A DNA stretch of 64,000 nt from Phenylobacterium sp. GTDB taxonomy: Bacteria; Pseudomonadota; Alphaproteobacteria; Caulobacterales; Caulobacteraceae. Position 1 is the first letter of the stretch, and every line of letters begins with the position of its first letter. Positions 35,707 to 44,846 of the stretch are shown one piece after another. Under the pieces are notes generated by a model. It saw nothing but the letters and a program-made list of their open reading frames with translations. It ran no database searches and was not told where the DNA came from. Both the position numbers and the translations under genes were made by a program. The stretch spans positions 1-64,000 of the forward strand of contig SSMU01000026.1 of the NCBI GenBank assembly GCA_004799545.1. Direction: 5' to 3'.

Positions 35707-36489
35707 TCATTGCAGGAGGTTGAAGAACCGGCTCGGCCGGGCGTTCATCACCCAGGTCCAGGGCTTGAAGATCGAGGCGCCGGGGCTCCAGGAGAGCAGG
35801 ATGACCTGGGCCTTGCCTTCGAGGTTCTCGGCCGGGACATAGCCCACCCCGCCCGCGGCCGGCGGCACGCGGCTATCCGAGGAGTTGTCGCGGTTGTCAC
35901 CCATCATGAAGTAGTCGCCCTCGGGCACCACATAGGCGTCGGTGTTGTCGAGTTCGCCGTCGGGACCGAAGTCGTTGGTGACGTAGGTCTTGCCGCCCGG
36001 CAGGGTCTCCTTGTAGCGGAACACGTCGCGGACGAAGCCGTAGCCGGAATCCTCCTTCACCGCGCCTAGGTACTGCCGCGGCACCTGCTGGTCGTTGAGG
36101 TAGAGCAGGCCCTTCTTCATCTGGATCTTGTCGCCCGGCAGGCCGATCAGCCGCTTCACGTAATCGACGTGGGTGTTGCTGGGCAGCTTGAAGACCACGA
36201 TGTCGCCGCGGTGCGGCGGGTGGGCGAAGATCCGGCCGCTGAACAAGGGCGGGCTGAACGGGATCGAGTGCTTCGACCAGCCATAGGAGAACTTCGAGAC
36301 GATGATGTAGTCGCCCTCGTAGAGGTTGGGCTCCATCGAGGCCGAGGGGATGGTGTAGGGCTGGAAGAAGATCACCCGCAGGAACAGCGCGATCAGCAAC
36401 GCGTAGACCACGGTCTTGATGATCTCGACGACTTCGTTCGCCGCGCCGGACTTGGTCGGTTGGCTCTGTGCGGCCACGTTCTCGCTCAT
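35707..36489 (-). CDS. lepB: Signal peptidase I
   Basis: Inner-membrane Ser/Lys protease releasing exported proteins from signal peptides. 260 residues. Membrane anchor at about 22-42; catalytic Ser51 (IPSASMEPNLYEGD) and Lys112 (VDYVKRLIGLPGD); then GDYFMMGDNRDNSSDSR, the conserved box. First gene of lepB-rnc-era. In many Alphaproteobacteria acpS is directly upstream; here about 2.2 kb separates them. Confidence 0.96.
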   Translation of the reverse strand: MSENVAAQSQPTKSGAANEVVEIIKTVVYALLIALFLRVIFFQPYTIPSASMEPNLYEGDYIIVSKFSYGWSKHSIPFSPPLFSGRIFAHPPHRGDIVVFKLPSNTHVDYVKRLIGLPGDKIQMKKGLLYLNDQQVPRQYLGAVKEDSGYGFVRDVFRYKETLPGGKTYVTNDFGPDGELDNTDAYVVPEGDYFMMGDNRDNSSDSRVPPAAGGVGYVPAENLEGKAQVILLSWSPGASIFKPWTWVMNARPSRFFNLLQ

Positions 36490-36505
36490 GGATGGTCCCG
36501 AAAGG

Positions 36506-36571
36506 CGTCCGGCGCGCCGGACGGGTGCTTGCTACGCGCTGGATTAGACGGGAGCAAGGCCAAGCACCCGT
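36506..36571. promoter_or_regulatory. Inverted repeats in the lepB upstream region
   Basis: A perfect 18-bp palindrome CGTCCGGCGCGCCGGACG (36506-36523) sits 17 bp before the lepB start. Next to it, ACGGGTGCTTG (36521-36531) and CAAGCACCCGT (36561-36571) form an 11-bp stem over a 29-base loop. They share bases, so they would compete. Could be a terminator for the upstream membrane-protein gene, or a leader element of lepB. Confidence 0.45.
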
Positions 36572-36613
36572 GAACTTTGGGTCATGACGCCGCCCTCTCC
36601 CGCCGGCGCGCCG

Positions 36614-37201
36614 TCAGCCGCGCGTGAGGGCCGGATAGTAGACGACCAGAACAGCGACCATCAGCGCCACCAGCACCAGGGGCGCCAGGATCTGCGCCCA
36701 GCGGGCCCGCACCGTAAGCGCCAGGATCACCGGCGGCGTCATGGCCAGCACGGCCCAGTTCTCGTTCGCCCAGGCCTGCACGCCGGCCGCCAGGGCCGCG
36801 GCGTTGGCCACCAGCGCGAACAGGATCAGCACCAGGAAGGTCAGCAGATAGGTGCGGCCCTCCCGCTCGTGGAAGGCCCGCAGGTCGAAGCTGTCCCCGT
36901 CCTCGAAGTCGGGCGTCACCAGGGCGCAGACGAAGTACTGGCCGATGACCAGCACGAAGCCGAAGGCGATCGCCGCCAGCGGCATGGTGTCGAAGCGATG
37001 GAAGTCCCAGAGGCTGATCCAGTTGGTGCACAGGAGCAGCAGGGCGTTCAGCATCCAGAGCGCGTGGGGCCAGGAGAAGACCAGGCTGCGCCGGTGGCGG
37101 ATCATCCGGGTGATGGCGAACAGCAGATGGGTCAGCGCCAGGGTGTAGATGAACGAGAAGAACAGGATGATGAATTCGAACGGTCCCACACGAGCCCCCA
37201 T
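36614..37201 (-). CDS. Integral membrane protein of unknown function (195 aa)
   Basis: Five or six transmembrane helices: FEFIILFFSFIYTLALTHLL, LWMLNALLLLCTNWISLW, PLAAIAFGFVLVIGQYFVCA, TYLLTFLVLILFALVANAAA, and two near the C-terminus. Short polar loops, no known motif. GC-rich codons fit the host. It lies between lepB and the rest of the pyrE-pdxJ-acpS block. Confidence 0.75.
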   Translation of the reverse strand: MGARVGPFEFIILFFSFIYTLALTHLLFAITRMIRHRRSLVFSWPHALWMLNALLLLCTNWISLWDFHRFDTMPLAAIAFGFVLVIGQYFVCALVTPDFEDGDSFDLRAFHEREGRTYLLTFLVLILFALVANAAALAAGVQAWANENWAVLAMTPPVILALTVRARWAQILAPLVLVALMVAVLVVYYPALTRG

Positions 37202-37288
37202 CGCGACCTGGCCGACCGTGCCTGGGTAACACGGACTCGGCCGATGTCAGCTAGGATGGGGGCCTATCCCACCGCACCGGAGCCCGTC

Positions 37289-37651
37289 ATGCCGAGCCGC
37301 GAGACCGTGGACGCCTTCATCGCCCAGGTGATGAGCGAGGACCATGTGGGGGCGATCGAGGCCTGGTACGCCGAGGACGCCGCCATGCAGGAGAACCAGG
37401 GCGAGCCGAGGGTCGGGCGCACCGTGCTGATGGAGGGCGAGCGGCGGATGCTGGGGCGCATGGCGGGCGTCAAGACCGAGCTAGTCGGCGGCCCGCTGGT
37501 CGACGGCGACACGGTGGCGATCCGCTGGCGCTTCACCTTCACCACGCCGGACGGACGCGAGCTCAGCCAGGAGGAGGTCGCCTGGCAGACCTGGCGGGGC
37601 GAGCAGGTGTGGCGCGAGACCTTCTTCTACGATCCGGCGCAGATGCGCTGA
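37289..37651 (+). CDS. NTF2/SnoaL-like protein (120 aa)
   Basis: Small cytosolic alpha+beta protein: VDAFIAQVMSEDHVGAIEAW, AAMQENQGEPRVGRTVLMEG, DGDTVAIRWRFTFTTPDGRE and AWQTWRGEQVWRETFFYD are typical of the NTF2-like superfamily. Start at 37289 after a weak upstream site. Substrate and pathway unknown. It is the only plus-strand gene within the minus-strand block. Confidence 0.75.
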   Translation: MPSRETVDAFIAQVMSEDHVGAIEAWYAEDAAMQENQGEPRVGRTVLMEGERRMLGRMAGVKTELVGGPLVDGDTVAIRWRFTFTTPDGRELSQEEVAWQTWRGEQVWRETFFYDPAQMR

Positions 37652-37681
37652 GCCAACCCTCAAGCCGCAGTGTCGCTGTAA

Positions 37682-38263
37682 TTATCTCGTCCGGCGAGAC
37701 AGAATGCGGTTAACCGATTCCACAAACACGACGCTAGCAGAAAAAGTCTTCCCCAAGTCCTCGATCGGCTCAATGAGCTCCGGGGGCAGCTCTTCTAAAA
37801 TTAGAAAGCCTATCGCCAAGCGTCCCACCTTCACGGACCCCATCAATGACATAAGCGATGACTTAAGGACGATAGCCTGAATTAGATTTAAATCTTCTAT
37901 ATTTGGCGACGGCCCAGTCGAATTCTCCAATGTATGAGCTATCTTCGACGCTAGTTGTCCCATAAATTGAGACAAAGCACCCAGCCAAGAGAACGCTATC
38001 CGTCGAGAAGAGCTTTCGAATAACATCCCCCGAGAGGCAAGATTGAAGCCCATTGCACAAACTATCTTGCCAAGATTTCCCGGAATCTCCGCGAGATAAG
38101 CGGCCCACTCCTCCGATAGCCGCTCATGGAGCGGCCCTCGAAGTGGCCGGAGAGCGAGGCGGCGAAGTCGCTCGGCTATCCACGGCATCCACGCATCAAA
38201 CTCGCTTCGAAAGATCGCGGCCAACAGGGCCACAATCAAAGCGGTTCCAAACGCTAAGCCCAA
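37682..38263 (-). CDS. Unknown protein with N-terminal membrane helix (low-GC insertion)
   Basis: Begins with TTG at 38263, overlapping the upstream PadR-like gene by 10 bp and preceded by GGGAGG. About 193 residues: a membrane helix GLAFGTALIVALLAAIFRSE, then mostly helical sequence (WAAYLAEIPGNLGKIVCAMG, LSQFMGQLASKIAHTLENS, KVGRLAIGFLILEELPPELI). Not recognised. Its codons use A and T in the third position far more than neighbours, suggesting recent acquisition. Likely regulated by the PadR-like protein in the same operon. Confidence 0.65.
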   Translation of the reverse strand: MGLAFGTALIVALLAAIFRSEFDAWMPWIAERLRRLALRPLRGPLHERLSEEWAAYLAEIPGNLGKIVCAMGFNLASRGMLFESSSRRIAFSWLGALSQFMGQLASKIAHTLENSTGPSPNIEDLNLIQAIVLKSSLMSLMGSVKVGRLAIGFLILEELPPELIEPIEDLGKTFSASVVFVESVNRILSRRTR

Positions 38264-38556
38264 CTTAGCCTCCCGATCATCGGCTGAAGTTCGGCCGCTG
38301 CATTTCGCGCAGCGCGAGCGCCTTCTGCAGTAACGGAATAAAAGCGACGACGCGGACGACCCAACACTTGCGGATCGCCTTCCTCCCAATGGCTTTGCAG
38401 CCACCCAGCTCCCTCTAAACGAAGGAGGATGGGATATAGCGTTCCTGTCGCCAGCCTTGTGATCCTCGCGACTTCCGCACCCGACAGCTCGGGCTGGGAA
38501 ATCACCGCCTCCAGGACTTTGAGCGTCTGAGAGGTGATCTGTGGTGAACGTGCCAT
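38254..38556 (-). CDS. PadR family transcriptional regulator
   Basis: A 100-residue winged-helix protein: ITSQTLKVLEAVISQPELSG, then RLATGTLYPILLRLEGAGWL (the typical GTLYPxLxRLExxGWL of PadR), and GRPRRRFYSVTAEGARAAR. It lacks the long C-terminal dimerisation domain of larger PadR proteins (PadR-s2 type). A near-perfect palindrome lies 8 bp before its start codon, suggesting autoregulation. AT-richer than surrounding genes. Confidence 0.88.
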   Translation of the reverse strand: MARSPQITSQTLKVLEAVISQPELSGAEVARITRLATGTLYPILLRLEGAGWLQSHWEEGDPQVLGRPRRRFYSVTAEGARAARNAAAELQPMIGRLSWA

Positions 38557-38563
38557 AGCAGAG

Positions 38564-38587
38564 ACTCTACATAGCCCTATATAGAGT
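38564..38587. promoter_or_regulatory. Predicted operator of the PadR-like regulator
   Basis: ACTCTACATA (38564-38573) and TATATAGAGT (38578-38587) are inverted copies with one mismatch, separated by GCCC. The sequence overlaps an AT-rich stretch that could be the -10 region, 8 bp upstream of the start at 38556. Confidence 0.6.
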
Positions 38588-38654
38588 GTCAATACAGCTC
38601 TCCACGCGGCGACAGGCCTTTGCGAGTTTCGCCTGGTGGATCAGCGGCCTTGCC

Positions 38655-39053
38655 CTACTCCGGCACCGCCTCGATGATCACGAAGGCCTGGGCGTAGGGG
38701 TGGTCGTCGGTCAGCGTCAGGTGGATGACCCCGCGATGGCCGGCGGGGATGATCTCGGCCAGGCGCGCCGCGGCGCCGCCGGTCAGCGCCATGGTGGGCT
38801 GGCCGGAGCGCATGTTGACCACCCCCATGTCGCGCCAGAAGACCCCGCGCCGCATGCCGGTGCCCAGCGCCTTGGCGCAGGCCTCCTTGGCGGCGAAACG
38901 CTTGGCGTAGGAGGCGGCGCGGTCGGGCTTGCGTTCCGAGCGGGCGCGCTCGATCTCGGTGAAGCAGCGGTTGGTGAACCGCTCGCCGAACCGTTCGAGG
39001 CTGGCCTCCACCCGGCGGATGTCGGAGAGGTCGGAGCCCAGGCCGAGGATCAC
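38655..39053 (-). CDS. acpS: Holo-[acyl-carrier-protein] synthase
   Basis: Transfers 4'-phosphopantetheine to acyl carrier protein. 132 residues, GTG start at 39053 overlapping the pdxJ stop (GTGA). Family features: [20 protein letters not shown] with the Mg-binding Asp, [19 protein letters not shown] (KEA motif) and [16 protein letters not shown] near the end. Confidence 0.95.
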   Translation of the reverse strand: MILGLGSDLSDIRRVEASLERFGERFTNRCFTEIERARSERKPDRAASYAKRFAAKEACAKALGTGMRRGVFWRDMGVVNMRSGQPTMALTGGAAARLAEIIPAGHRGVIHLTLTDDHPYAQAFVIIEAVPE

Positions 39054-39808
39054 GCGGCGCGCACCGAGCGGGCTTCGTCCATCAGGGCCCGCATCCGTTG
39101 GATGGCGGGGCCGAGGCCGATGAAGATCGCCTCGCCGATCAAGAAGTGGCCGATGTTGAGCTCCATGACCTCGGGGATGGCGGCGACCGGCTTGACGGTC
39201 TCGTAGTCGATGCCGTGGCCGGCGTGGACCTCGAGACCCAGGGCGGCCGCCTCGCGGGCGGCGTTCCGGAGCTTGTCCAGAAGGACGGCGGCCTCGGGCG
39301 AGCGCTCGCGGACCGCGTCGCAGTAGGCGCCGGTGTGCAGCTCGACGACCGCGGTCCCGGCCGAGGCGGCGGCGGCCACCTGGTCCAGGTCGGCGTCGAT
39401 GAAGCAGGAGACGCGGATCCCGGCGGCCGACAGCCGGCCGATCAGCGGCTTGATGGCGTTGTGGCCGCGAGCGACATCGAGGCCGCCCTCGGTGGTCACC
39501 TCCTCGCGGCGCTCCGGCACCAGGCAGGCGGCGTGCGGCAGGTGGGCCAGCGCAATGGCCTCCATCTCCGGCGTGACGGCCATTTCCAGATTGAGCGGCC
39601 GGCCGCGGCGCCGGGTGATGGCGGCCAGCGCGTCGATGTCGGCGTCGGAGATGTGCCGGCGGTCCTCGCGCAGGTGGGCGGTGATGCCGTCGGCCCCGGC
39701 GGCCAGCGCCATTTCCGCGGCGCGCACGGGGTCGGGGTAGCTGGCGCCGCGGGCGTTCCGCACGGTCGCCACGTGGTCGATGTTGACGCCCAATCTCAGC
39801 TTGGTCAT
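39050..39808 (-). CDS. pdxJ: Pyridoxine 5'-phosphate synthase
   Basis: Last step of DXP-dependent vitamin B6 synthesis: joins 1-deoxyxylulose 5-phosphate and aminoacetone phosphate. 252 residues. Features: [61 protein letters not shown] and [11 protein letters not shown]; ends in [16 protein letters not shown]. Start 39808, overlapping pyrE by ATGA; acpS follows with a GTGA overlap. Confidence 0.97.
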   Translation of the reverse strand: MTKLRLGVNIDHVATVRNARGASYPDPVRAAEMALAAGADGITAHLREDRRHISDADIDALAAITRRRGRPLNLEMAVTPEMEAIALAHLPHAACLVPERREEVTTEGGLDVARGHNAIKPLIGRLSAAGIRVSCFIDADLDQVAAAASAGTAVVELHTGAYCDAVRERSPEAAVLLDKLRNAAREAAALGLEVHAGHGIDYETVKPVAAIPEVMELNIGHFLIGEAIFIGLGPAIQRMRALMDEARSVRAA

Positions 39809-40389
39809 GCGCGCAGCCTCTTCGAGCCCGGCTCCTCGGCCGGCAGCTTCGCGAGCTCGGGCGGGATGGCGTCGGGGGCGTAGGAGGGAACGTCCAGGGT
39901 GGCCAGGGCGACCAGCGGGAAGCCGACGTCGGCCTTGCCGCCGGAGCGGTCGACGATGCAGGCGCAGCACAGCACCTCGCCGCCGGCTTCCTCGATCGGC
40001 TCCACGGCCTCGCGGAACGAGCCGCCGGTGGTGATCACGTCCTCGATCACCACGACCTTGGCGCCCGGCGCGATCTTGAAGGCGCGGCGCAGGCGGAAGG
40101 CGCCGTCCTCGCGCTCCACATAGAGGGCCGGCACGCCCAGCCAGCGGGCGGTCTCGTAGCCCGGGATGATCGCGCCGACGGCCGGCGAGACGATCACGTC
40201 GGGCTTGCCGAACTGGGCCTCGATCTTGGCGGCCAGCGCCTTGCAGAGCCGCTCGGTGCGCTCCGGATACTGGAAGACCAGGTTCTTCTGCAGGAACATC
40301 GGCGAGTGGCGGCCTGAGGCCAGGATGAAATGGCCTTCGCGCAGGGCGCCGGCGCCGCGGAATTCCGCCAGGACGTCTTCGGTGTTCAT
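39805..40389 (-). CDS. pyrE: Orotate phosphoribosyltransferase
   Basis: Converts orotate plus PRPP to orotidine 5'-phosphate in UMP synthesis. 194 residues from ATG at 40389 ([20 protein letters not shown]), with GGAGG close before. PRPP-binding motif [17 protein letters not shown]; substrate loop [13 protein letters not shown]. First gene of pyrE-pdxJ-acpS, divergent from the POT transporter. Confidence 0.96.
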   Translation of the reverse strand: MNTEDVLAEFRGAGALREGHFILASGRHSPMFLQKNLVFQYPERTERLCKALAAKIEAQFGKPDVIVSPAVGAIIPGYETARWLGVPALYVEREDGAFRLRRAFKIAPGAKVVVIEDVITTGGSFREAVEPIEEAGGEVLCCACIVDRSGGKADVGFPLVALATLDVPSYAPDAIPPELAKLPAEEPGSKRLRA

Positions 40390-40481
40390 GGCCTCCGAAA
40401 TAGTGCGGTTTGGGATGGATCGGAAGAGCGTGTGCTGGCGGGCGAGCGACAAGCTTCACCGCGGCGGCTAGGCTTCGATTC

Positions 40482-41867
40482 ATGCCCGCCGAGATCGCCC
40501 TGCCCGAAGCTGCCGTCGCGCCGGCCGCGCGCGCCTTCTTCGGCCATCCGGCGGGGCTGGCGTACCTGGCCTTCATGGAGGCTTTCGAGCGGTTCTCCTT
40601 CTACGGCATGCAGGCGCTGATGGTGCTCTACATGGTGAGCCAGCTGCTCAGGCCGGGGCACATCGAGCACGTCGCCGGGTTCGGCGCGTTCCGGGCCGGG
40701 CTCGAGGCGGTGTTCGGGCCGATGAGCCCGCAGGCGCTGAGCTCAGAGGTGTTCGGGCTCTATGCGGGCTTCGCCTCGGCGACGCCGGTGTTCGGCGGGC
40801 TGATCGGCGACCGTTGGTTCGGGCAGAAGAAGAGCGTGCTGGTCGGCGGGGCGATGATGGCGGCCGGCCATTTCCTGATGGCCTTCGAGGCGCCGTTCCT
40901 GTTGGCCCTGGTGCTGCTGATGCTGGGCTGCGGCCTCTTGAAGGGCAATGTCTCGGCCCAGGTGGGCAACCTCTATGTGGGCGCGGACCGCCGGCGCGAG
41001 GCGGCGTTCCAGGTCTTCTACCTGGCGGCCAATGTCGGCGTGTTCTCCGCGCCGCTGATCTGCGGGACGCTCGGCGAGGTCTATGGCTGGCACTGGGGAT
41101 TCACGGCAGCCGGGGTCGGCATGCTGGTCAGCCTGGCGATCTATCTCAGCGGCTACAGCCGCCTGCCGCCGGACCGGCTGGAGGCGGCGGCCGCGGCGGC
41201 GGGGGAGCGGCCGAAGCTGACGCGGGCGGACGCGCCGACGCTGCTGGCCATGGGCGTGTTGTTGGTGGTGGTTGCGCTATTCTGGGTGGCCAACGGCCAG
41301 GTGCTGAACGCCTACATGATCTGGGCCCGGGCCCATCTCGACCGGCAGGTTGGGGCGCTGACCCTGCCGGTCACCTGGCTGCAGGCGGTGCAGGCGGGGC
41401 TGGCGATCGGCATGGCGCCGCTCCTGATCCGGCTGTGGGACGCCCAGGCGCGGCGCGGCCGCGAGCCCAATGCGCTCGGCAAGATGGCGATCGGTTGCGG
41501 GCTGGCGGCGGCGGCCTATCTGGTGCTCGCCCTGGCGGTGGTGCTGAGCGGGCCTGCGAAGGTCCCGCTGGCCTGGGCGGTGGGCTTCCACTTCCTGGCC
41601 CAGACCGGCTACCTGTTCGTCTATCCGATCGGCATGGCGCTGTTCAGCCGCGCGGCGCCGGCGGCGATCAACACCCTGATGATCGGCGTCTATTTCCTGA
41701 GCGTGTTCGCGGGTTCGCTGCTGGTCGGCTGGGTCGGCCAGTTCTACGAGAAGATGAGCCCGGCCGCCTTCTGGCTGCTGCACAGCGGGGCCGCGGCCGG
41801 CGCCGGCCTGATCATCCTGGCGCTCTGGCGGCCGCTGAACCGGGCGCTGATGGGACCCTCGCGATGA
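40482..41867 (+). CDS. POT/PTR family proton-coupled oligopeptide transporter
   Basis: Inner-membrane di/tripeptide:proton symporter of 461 residues. The N-terminal POT motif is MEAFERFSFYGMQALMVLYM (ExxERF), then GLIGDRWFGQKKSVLVGG between helices 2 and 3, and GLLKGNVSAQVGNLYV. About 12 to 14 helices. Start 40482. Its stop overlaps the GST gene start (ATGA), so the two are co-transcribed. Substrate range is inferred from family. Confidence 0.9.
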   Translation: MPAEIALPEAAVAPAARAFFGHPAGLAYLAFMEAFERFSFYGMQALMVLYMVSQLLRPGHIEHVAGFGAFRAGLEAVFGPMSPQALSSEVFGLYAGFASATPVFGGLIGDRWFGQKKSVLVGGAMMAAGHFLMAFEAPFLLALVLLMLGCGLLKGNVSAQVGNLYVGADRRREAAFQVFYLAANVGVFSAPLICGTLGEVYGWHWGFTAAGVGMLVSLAIYLSGYSRLPPDRLEAAAAAAGERPKLTRADAPTLLAMGVLLVVVALFWVANGQVLNAYMIWARAHLDRQVGALTLPVTWLQAVQAGLAIGMAPLLIRLWDAQARRGREPNALGKMAIGCGLAAAAYLVLALAVVLSGPAKVPLAWAVGFHFLAQTGYLFVYPIGMALFSRAAPAAINTLMIGVYFLSVFAGSLLVGWVGQFYEKMSPAAFWLLHSGAAAGAGLIILALWRPLNRALMGPSR

Positions 41868-42559
41868 AGCTCTACCAGACCTACGCCTCGCCGTTCCCGA
41901 CTCGCGTGCGCCTCCTGCTCTACGCCAAGCGGATCGACGTGGAGATCGTCGAGCCGCCGGGCTTCCACGCCTCGACCGAGGCCAAGGGCGACTACCTGAA
42001 GGTCAATCCGATCGGCCGGGTGCCGACGCTCGTTCTGGACGACGGCCGCGCCCTGCCGGAATCCGAGGTGATCTGTGAGTACCTGGAGGACGCCTATCCG
42101 GAGCCGAGCCTCAGGCCCGCCGACCCGTTCGAGCGGGCGAGGATGCGGCTGCTGAGCCGAATCTGCGACTTCTACCTGGTGATGGCCATGGTCCCGCTGT
42201 TCAGCCTCTCGGCCCGGTCGCGGCGGCATTGGACGCCGGAGGCGGTGACGGCGGCGACCGGCAAGGTCGCCGAGGCCCTGGCCTATCTGGAGGGCTACAT
42301 CGGCGAGGCGGGCTATGCGGTCGGCGGCGCGCTCAGCCAGGCCGACGGGGCGATCGCGCCACAGCTGGTGCTGGCCAGCGAGTGGATCCCGGCCCTGTTC
42401 GGCACGCCCGATCCCCTGCCCGCCCTGCCGCGGCTCTCAGCCTACTGGCGGGCGATCCAGACCGACCCGATCGTCGTCCGGCTGATCGCCGAGACCCGCG
42501 ACGCCATCGCAGCGCAGCAGGCGCTCTCGAAGCGGCTGGCGGACGCTGCGAAGGCCTAG
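41864..42559 (+). CDS. Glutathione S-transferase family protein
   Basis: A 231-residue protein with the thioredoxin-like GST N-domain: LYQTYASPFPTRVRLLLYAK, NPIGRVPTLVLDDGRALPES, EVICEYLEDAYPEPSLRP (the VPxL and ES motifs), then a helical C-domain (GYIGEAGYAVGGALSQADGA). Substrate unknown. ATGA overlap with the POT transporter; 4-bp convergent overlap with the RSH gene. Confidence 0.9.
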   Translation: MKLYQTYASPFPTRVRLLLYAKRIDVEIVEPPGFHASTEAKGDYLKVNPIGRVPTLVLDDGRALPESEVICEYLEDAYPEPSLRPADPFERARMRLLSRICDFYLVMAMVPLFSLSARSRRHWTPEAVTAATGKVAEALAYLEGYIGEAGYAVGGALSQADGAIAPQLVLASEWIPALFGTPDPLPALPRLSAYWRAIQTDPIVVRLIAETRDAIAAQQALSKRLADAAKA

Positions 42560-44793
42560 CTCTTCGCGCGGTCGACGGTCTCGACGCTGGGATTGGCGCG
42601 GAGCGCCGCGGCGATGTGGGTGAGGTGCTTGGCGTCGGTGACGTCGACGTCGATGTCCACGTCGAAGAAGTCCGACTGGCGGTGGTGCATGCGCAGGTTG
42701 ACGATGTTGCCGCCGGCCTCGCCGATCACCGTGGCGACCTGGCCCAGCACGCCGGGCGCATTGCGGATGGTGGCGCGCAGGCGGGCCCGCGCAATGGCGT
42801 TGCGCTCGGCCTCCGGCGTCCACTGCAGGTCGCGCCACAGTTCCTCGCGGTCCTCGAACTCAGCGAGCTTCTCGCAGTCGATGGTGTGGACGGTGAGTCC
42901 CCGCCCGTCGTTCTCCAGGATGCCGACGATGCGGTCGCCCGGCACCGGCGAGCAGCATTCGCCGAAGTTGATGGAGACGCCGGGCGTCAGGCCGCCGCCG
43001 CGCACGTAGAGCTTGGCCTGCTTGCCGCCCTCGATCCGCCGGCGGGCGGCGGCGGCTTCCTTCTCGGAGACCTTGAGGCCCGGGAAGATCGCCTCCAGCA
43101 CCAGCGGCGGGGCGACCCGGCCGCGGCCGACGGCGTCGAACAGCTCGTCCTCGTTGGCGGCGGCGAAGCGGTCGAGGGCGGGCCGGAGCGAAATGTCCTT
43201 CAGCGTCTTGCCGACGCTCTCGAAGGTCTGCTGGACCGTGGCCCGGCCGAGCTTGATGAACTCTTCCTTCTCGGTCAGGCGGATGTGGCGGCGGATGGCC
43301 GAGCGGGCGCGGCCGGTGACGGTGAGCGAACGCCAGTCCGGCGGCACGGCGGGCTTGCCGCCGCGGATCACCTCAACCACGTCGCCGTTCTGCAGCACGG
43401 TGCGCAGCGGCTTCAGCTCGCCATTGATCTTCACGCCGACCGTGGTGTCGCCGATGTCGGTGTGGACGGCGTAGCCGAAGTCCAGCGCCATGGCGCCGCT
43501 GGGCAGGCTGACCAGCCGGCCCTTGGGCGTGAACACGAACACCTGGTCGAGGTACATCTCCAGCTTGGCGTGCTCGACCAGCTCCTCGGCGTCACCGCCG
43601 TGCTCCAGCACCTGGACCAGGTGGCGCAGGTTGACCAGCGGGTCGCGGCCGCCGGCCTCCTTTTGGTGCTCGACGTCGAAGCCGTACTCGTCTTCCTGGT
43701 TCTTGTAGCGCCAGTGGGCGGCGACCCCCTCCTCGGCCACCAGGTCCATGGTCTCGGTGCGGATCTGCATCTCGATCCGCATGCCCTTGGGGCCGACGAT
43801 GGTGGTGTGCAGGGAGCGGTAGTTGTTGCGCTTGGGCGTGGAGATGAAGTCCTTGAACCGCTCGGGCACCGAGGGCCAGGCGCGGTGGATGACACCCAGC
43901 GCCCGATAGCAGTCGTCCTCGGTGTCGACGATCACCCTAAAAGCGTAGATGTCGGAGAGCTGGGAGAAACCGATCGATTTGCGCTGCAGCTTGCGCCAGA
44001 TCGAATAGGGATGCTTCTCGCGGCCGTAGACGCGGGCAGGCACCCCGGCGTCGTCGAGCTTGCCGGCGATCTCCTCGGAAACCAGGGACACCGCCCCGCC
44101 CTGCTGGGCGCGCAGGGTGTCGAGCCGGCGCAGGATGGCGTTGTGGGCCACCGGATTGAGGTGCTCGAAGGCCAGCTCCTCCAGCTCCGTGGTCATCCGG
44201 TGCATGCCGATGGAGCGGGCGAGCGGGGCGTAGATGTCCAGGGTCTCGCGGGCGATCCGCTCGCGCTTGGCGGCCTGCTTGATGTAGCCGAGGGTGCGCA
44301 TGTTGTGCAGCCGGTCGGCGAGCTTGACCATCAGGACGCGGACGTCGCGGCTGATCGCCAGGATGAATTTCCGCAGGTTCTCCGCCTGGCGCAGGTGCTC
44401 GGAGGAGAGCTCCAGCTTGGAGAGCTTGGTGACGCCCTCGACCAGCTCGCCGATCTCGGCGCCGAACAGCTCGTCGATCTCGGCGCGCGTCACGGGCGTG
44501 TCTTCGATCACATCATGAAGAAGCGCGGTGACGATGGTCGCGGTGTCGAGGCGGTAATCGGTGAGGATGCCCGCCACCTCGATGGGGTGGGCGAAATAGG
44601 GGTCGCCGGAAGCGCGCTTCTGCGCCCCGTGCATGCGCATGGCGTAGACATAGGCCCGGTTGAGCAGGCCTTCGTCGGCGGTGGGATCGTAGGAACGGAC
44701 CTTCTCGATCAGCTCGAACTGGCGAAGGATCTTGGGACGGGCCTTGGGAGCCGCGGAATCCTTTAGAGACTCCTTTGGGCCGTCCTTCACCAC
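42556..44793 (-). CDS. rsh: Bifunctional (p)ppGpp synthetase/hydrolase, RelA/SpoT homologue
   Basis: Makes and degrades (p)ppGpp, the starvation alarmone. 745 residues: HD hydrolase domain (YFAHPIEVAGILTDYRLD, LLHDVIEDTPV, KLADRLHNMRTL), synthetase domain (GFSQLSDIYAFRVIVDTEDD, RNNYRSLHTTIVGPKG, EMQIRTETMDLVAEEGVAAH), TGS (DFGYAVHTDIGDTTVGVKI), then a Zn-finger/ACT region ending RMHHRQSDFFDVDIDVDVTD. HD and synthetase motifs are both intact, so probably bifunctional, as in other Alphaproteobacteria. The annotated start is a GTG at 44793; a start nearer ILRQFELIEKV is possible. Downstream of rpoZ by 53 bp. Confidence 0.94.
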   Translation of the reverse strand: MVKDGPKESLKDSAAPKARPKILRQFELIEKVRSYDPTADEGLLNRAYVYAMRMHGAQKRASGDPYFAHPIEVAGILTDYRLDTATIVTALLHDVIEDTPVTRAEIDELFGAEIGELVEGVTKLSKLELSSEHLRQAENLRKFILAISRDVRVLMVKLADRLHNMRTLGYIKQAAKRERIARETLDIYAPLARSIGMHRMTTELEELAFEHLNPVAHNAILRRLDTLRAQQGGAVSLVSEEIAGKLDDAGVPARVYGREKHPYSIWRKLQRKSIGFSQLSDIYAFRVIVDTEDDCYRALGVIHRAWPSVPERFKDFISTPKRNNYRSLHTTIVGPKGMRIEMQIRTETMDLVAEEGVAAHWRYKNQEDEYGFDVEHQKEAGGRDPLVNLRHLVQVLEHGGDAEELVEHAKLEMYLDQVFVFTPKGRLVSLPSGAMALDFGYAVHTDIGDTTVGVKINGELKPLRTVLQNGDVVEVIRGGKPAVPPDWRSLTVTGRARSAIRRHIRLTEKEEFIKLGRATVQQTFESVGKTLKDISLRPALDRFAAANEDELFDAVGRGRVAPPLVLEAIFPGLKVSEKEAAAARRRIEGGKQAKLYVRGGGLTPGVSINFGECCSPVPGDRIVGILENDGRGLTVHTIDCEKLAEFEDREELWRDLQWTPEAERNAIARARLRATIRNAPGVLGQVATVIGEAGGNIVNLRMHHRQSDFFDVDIDVDVTDAKHLTHIAAALRANPSVETVDRAKS

Positions 44794-44846
44794 GGCGGCG
44801 GGTGGGGCCGCCTCTTGTTGGGTCAGCGGGTCTGCGCCTTCTGGGC

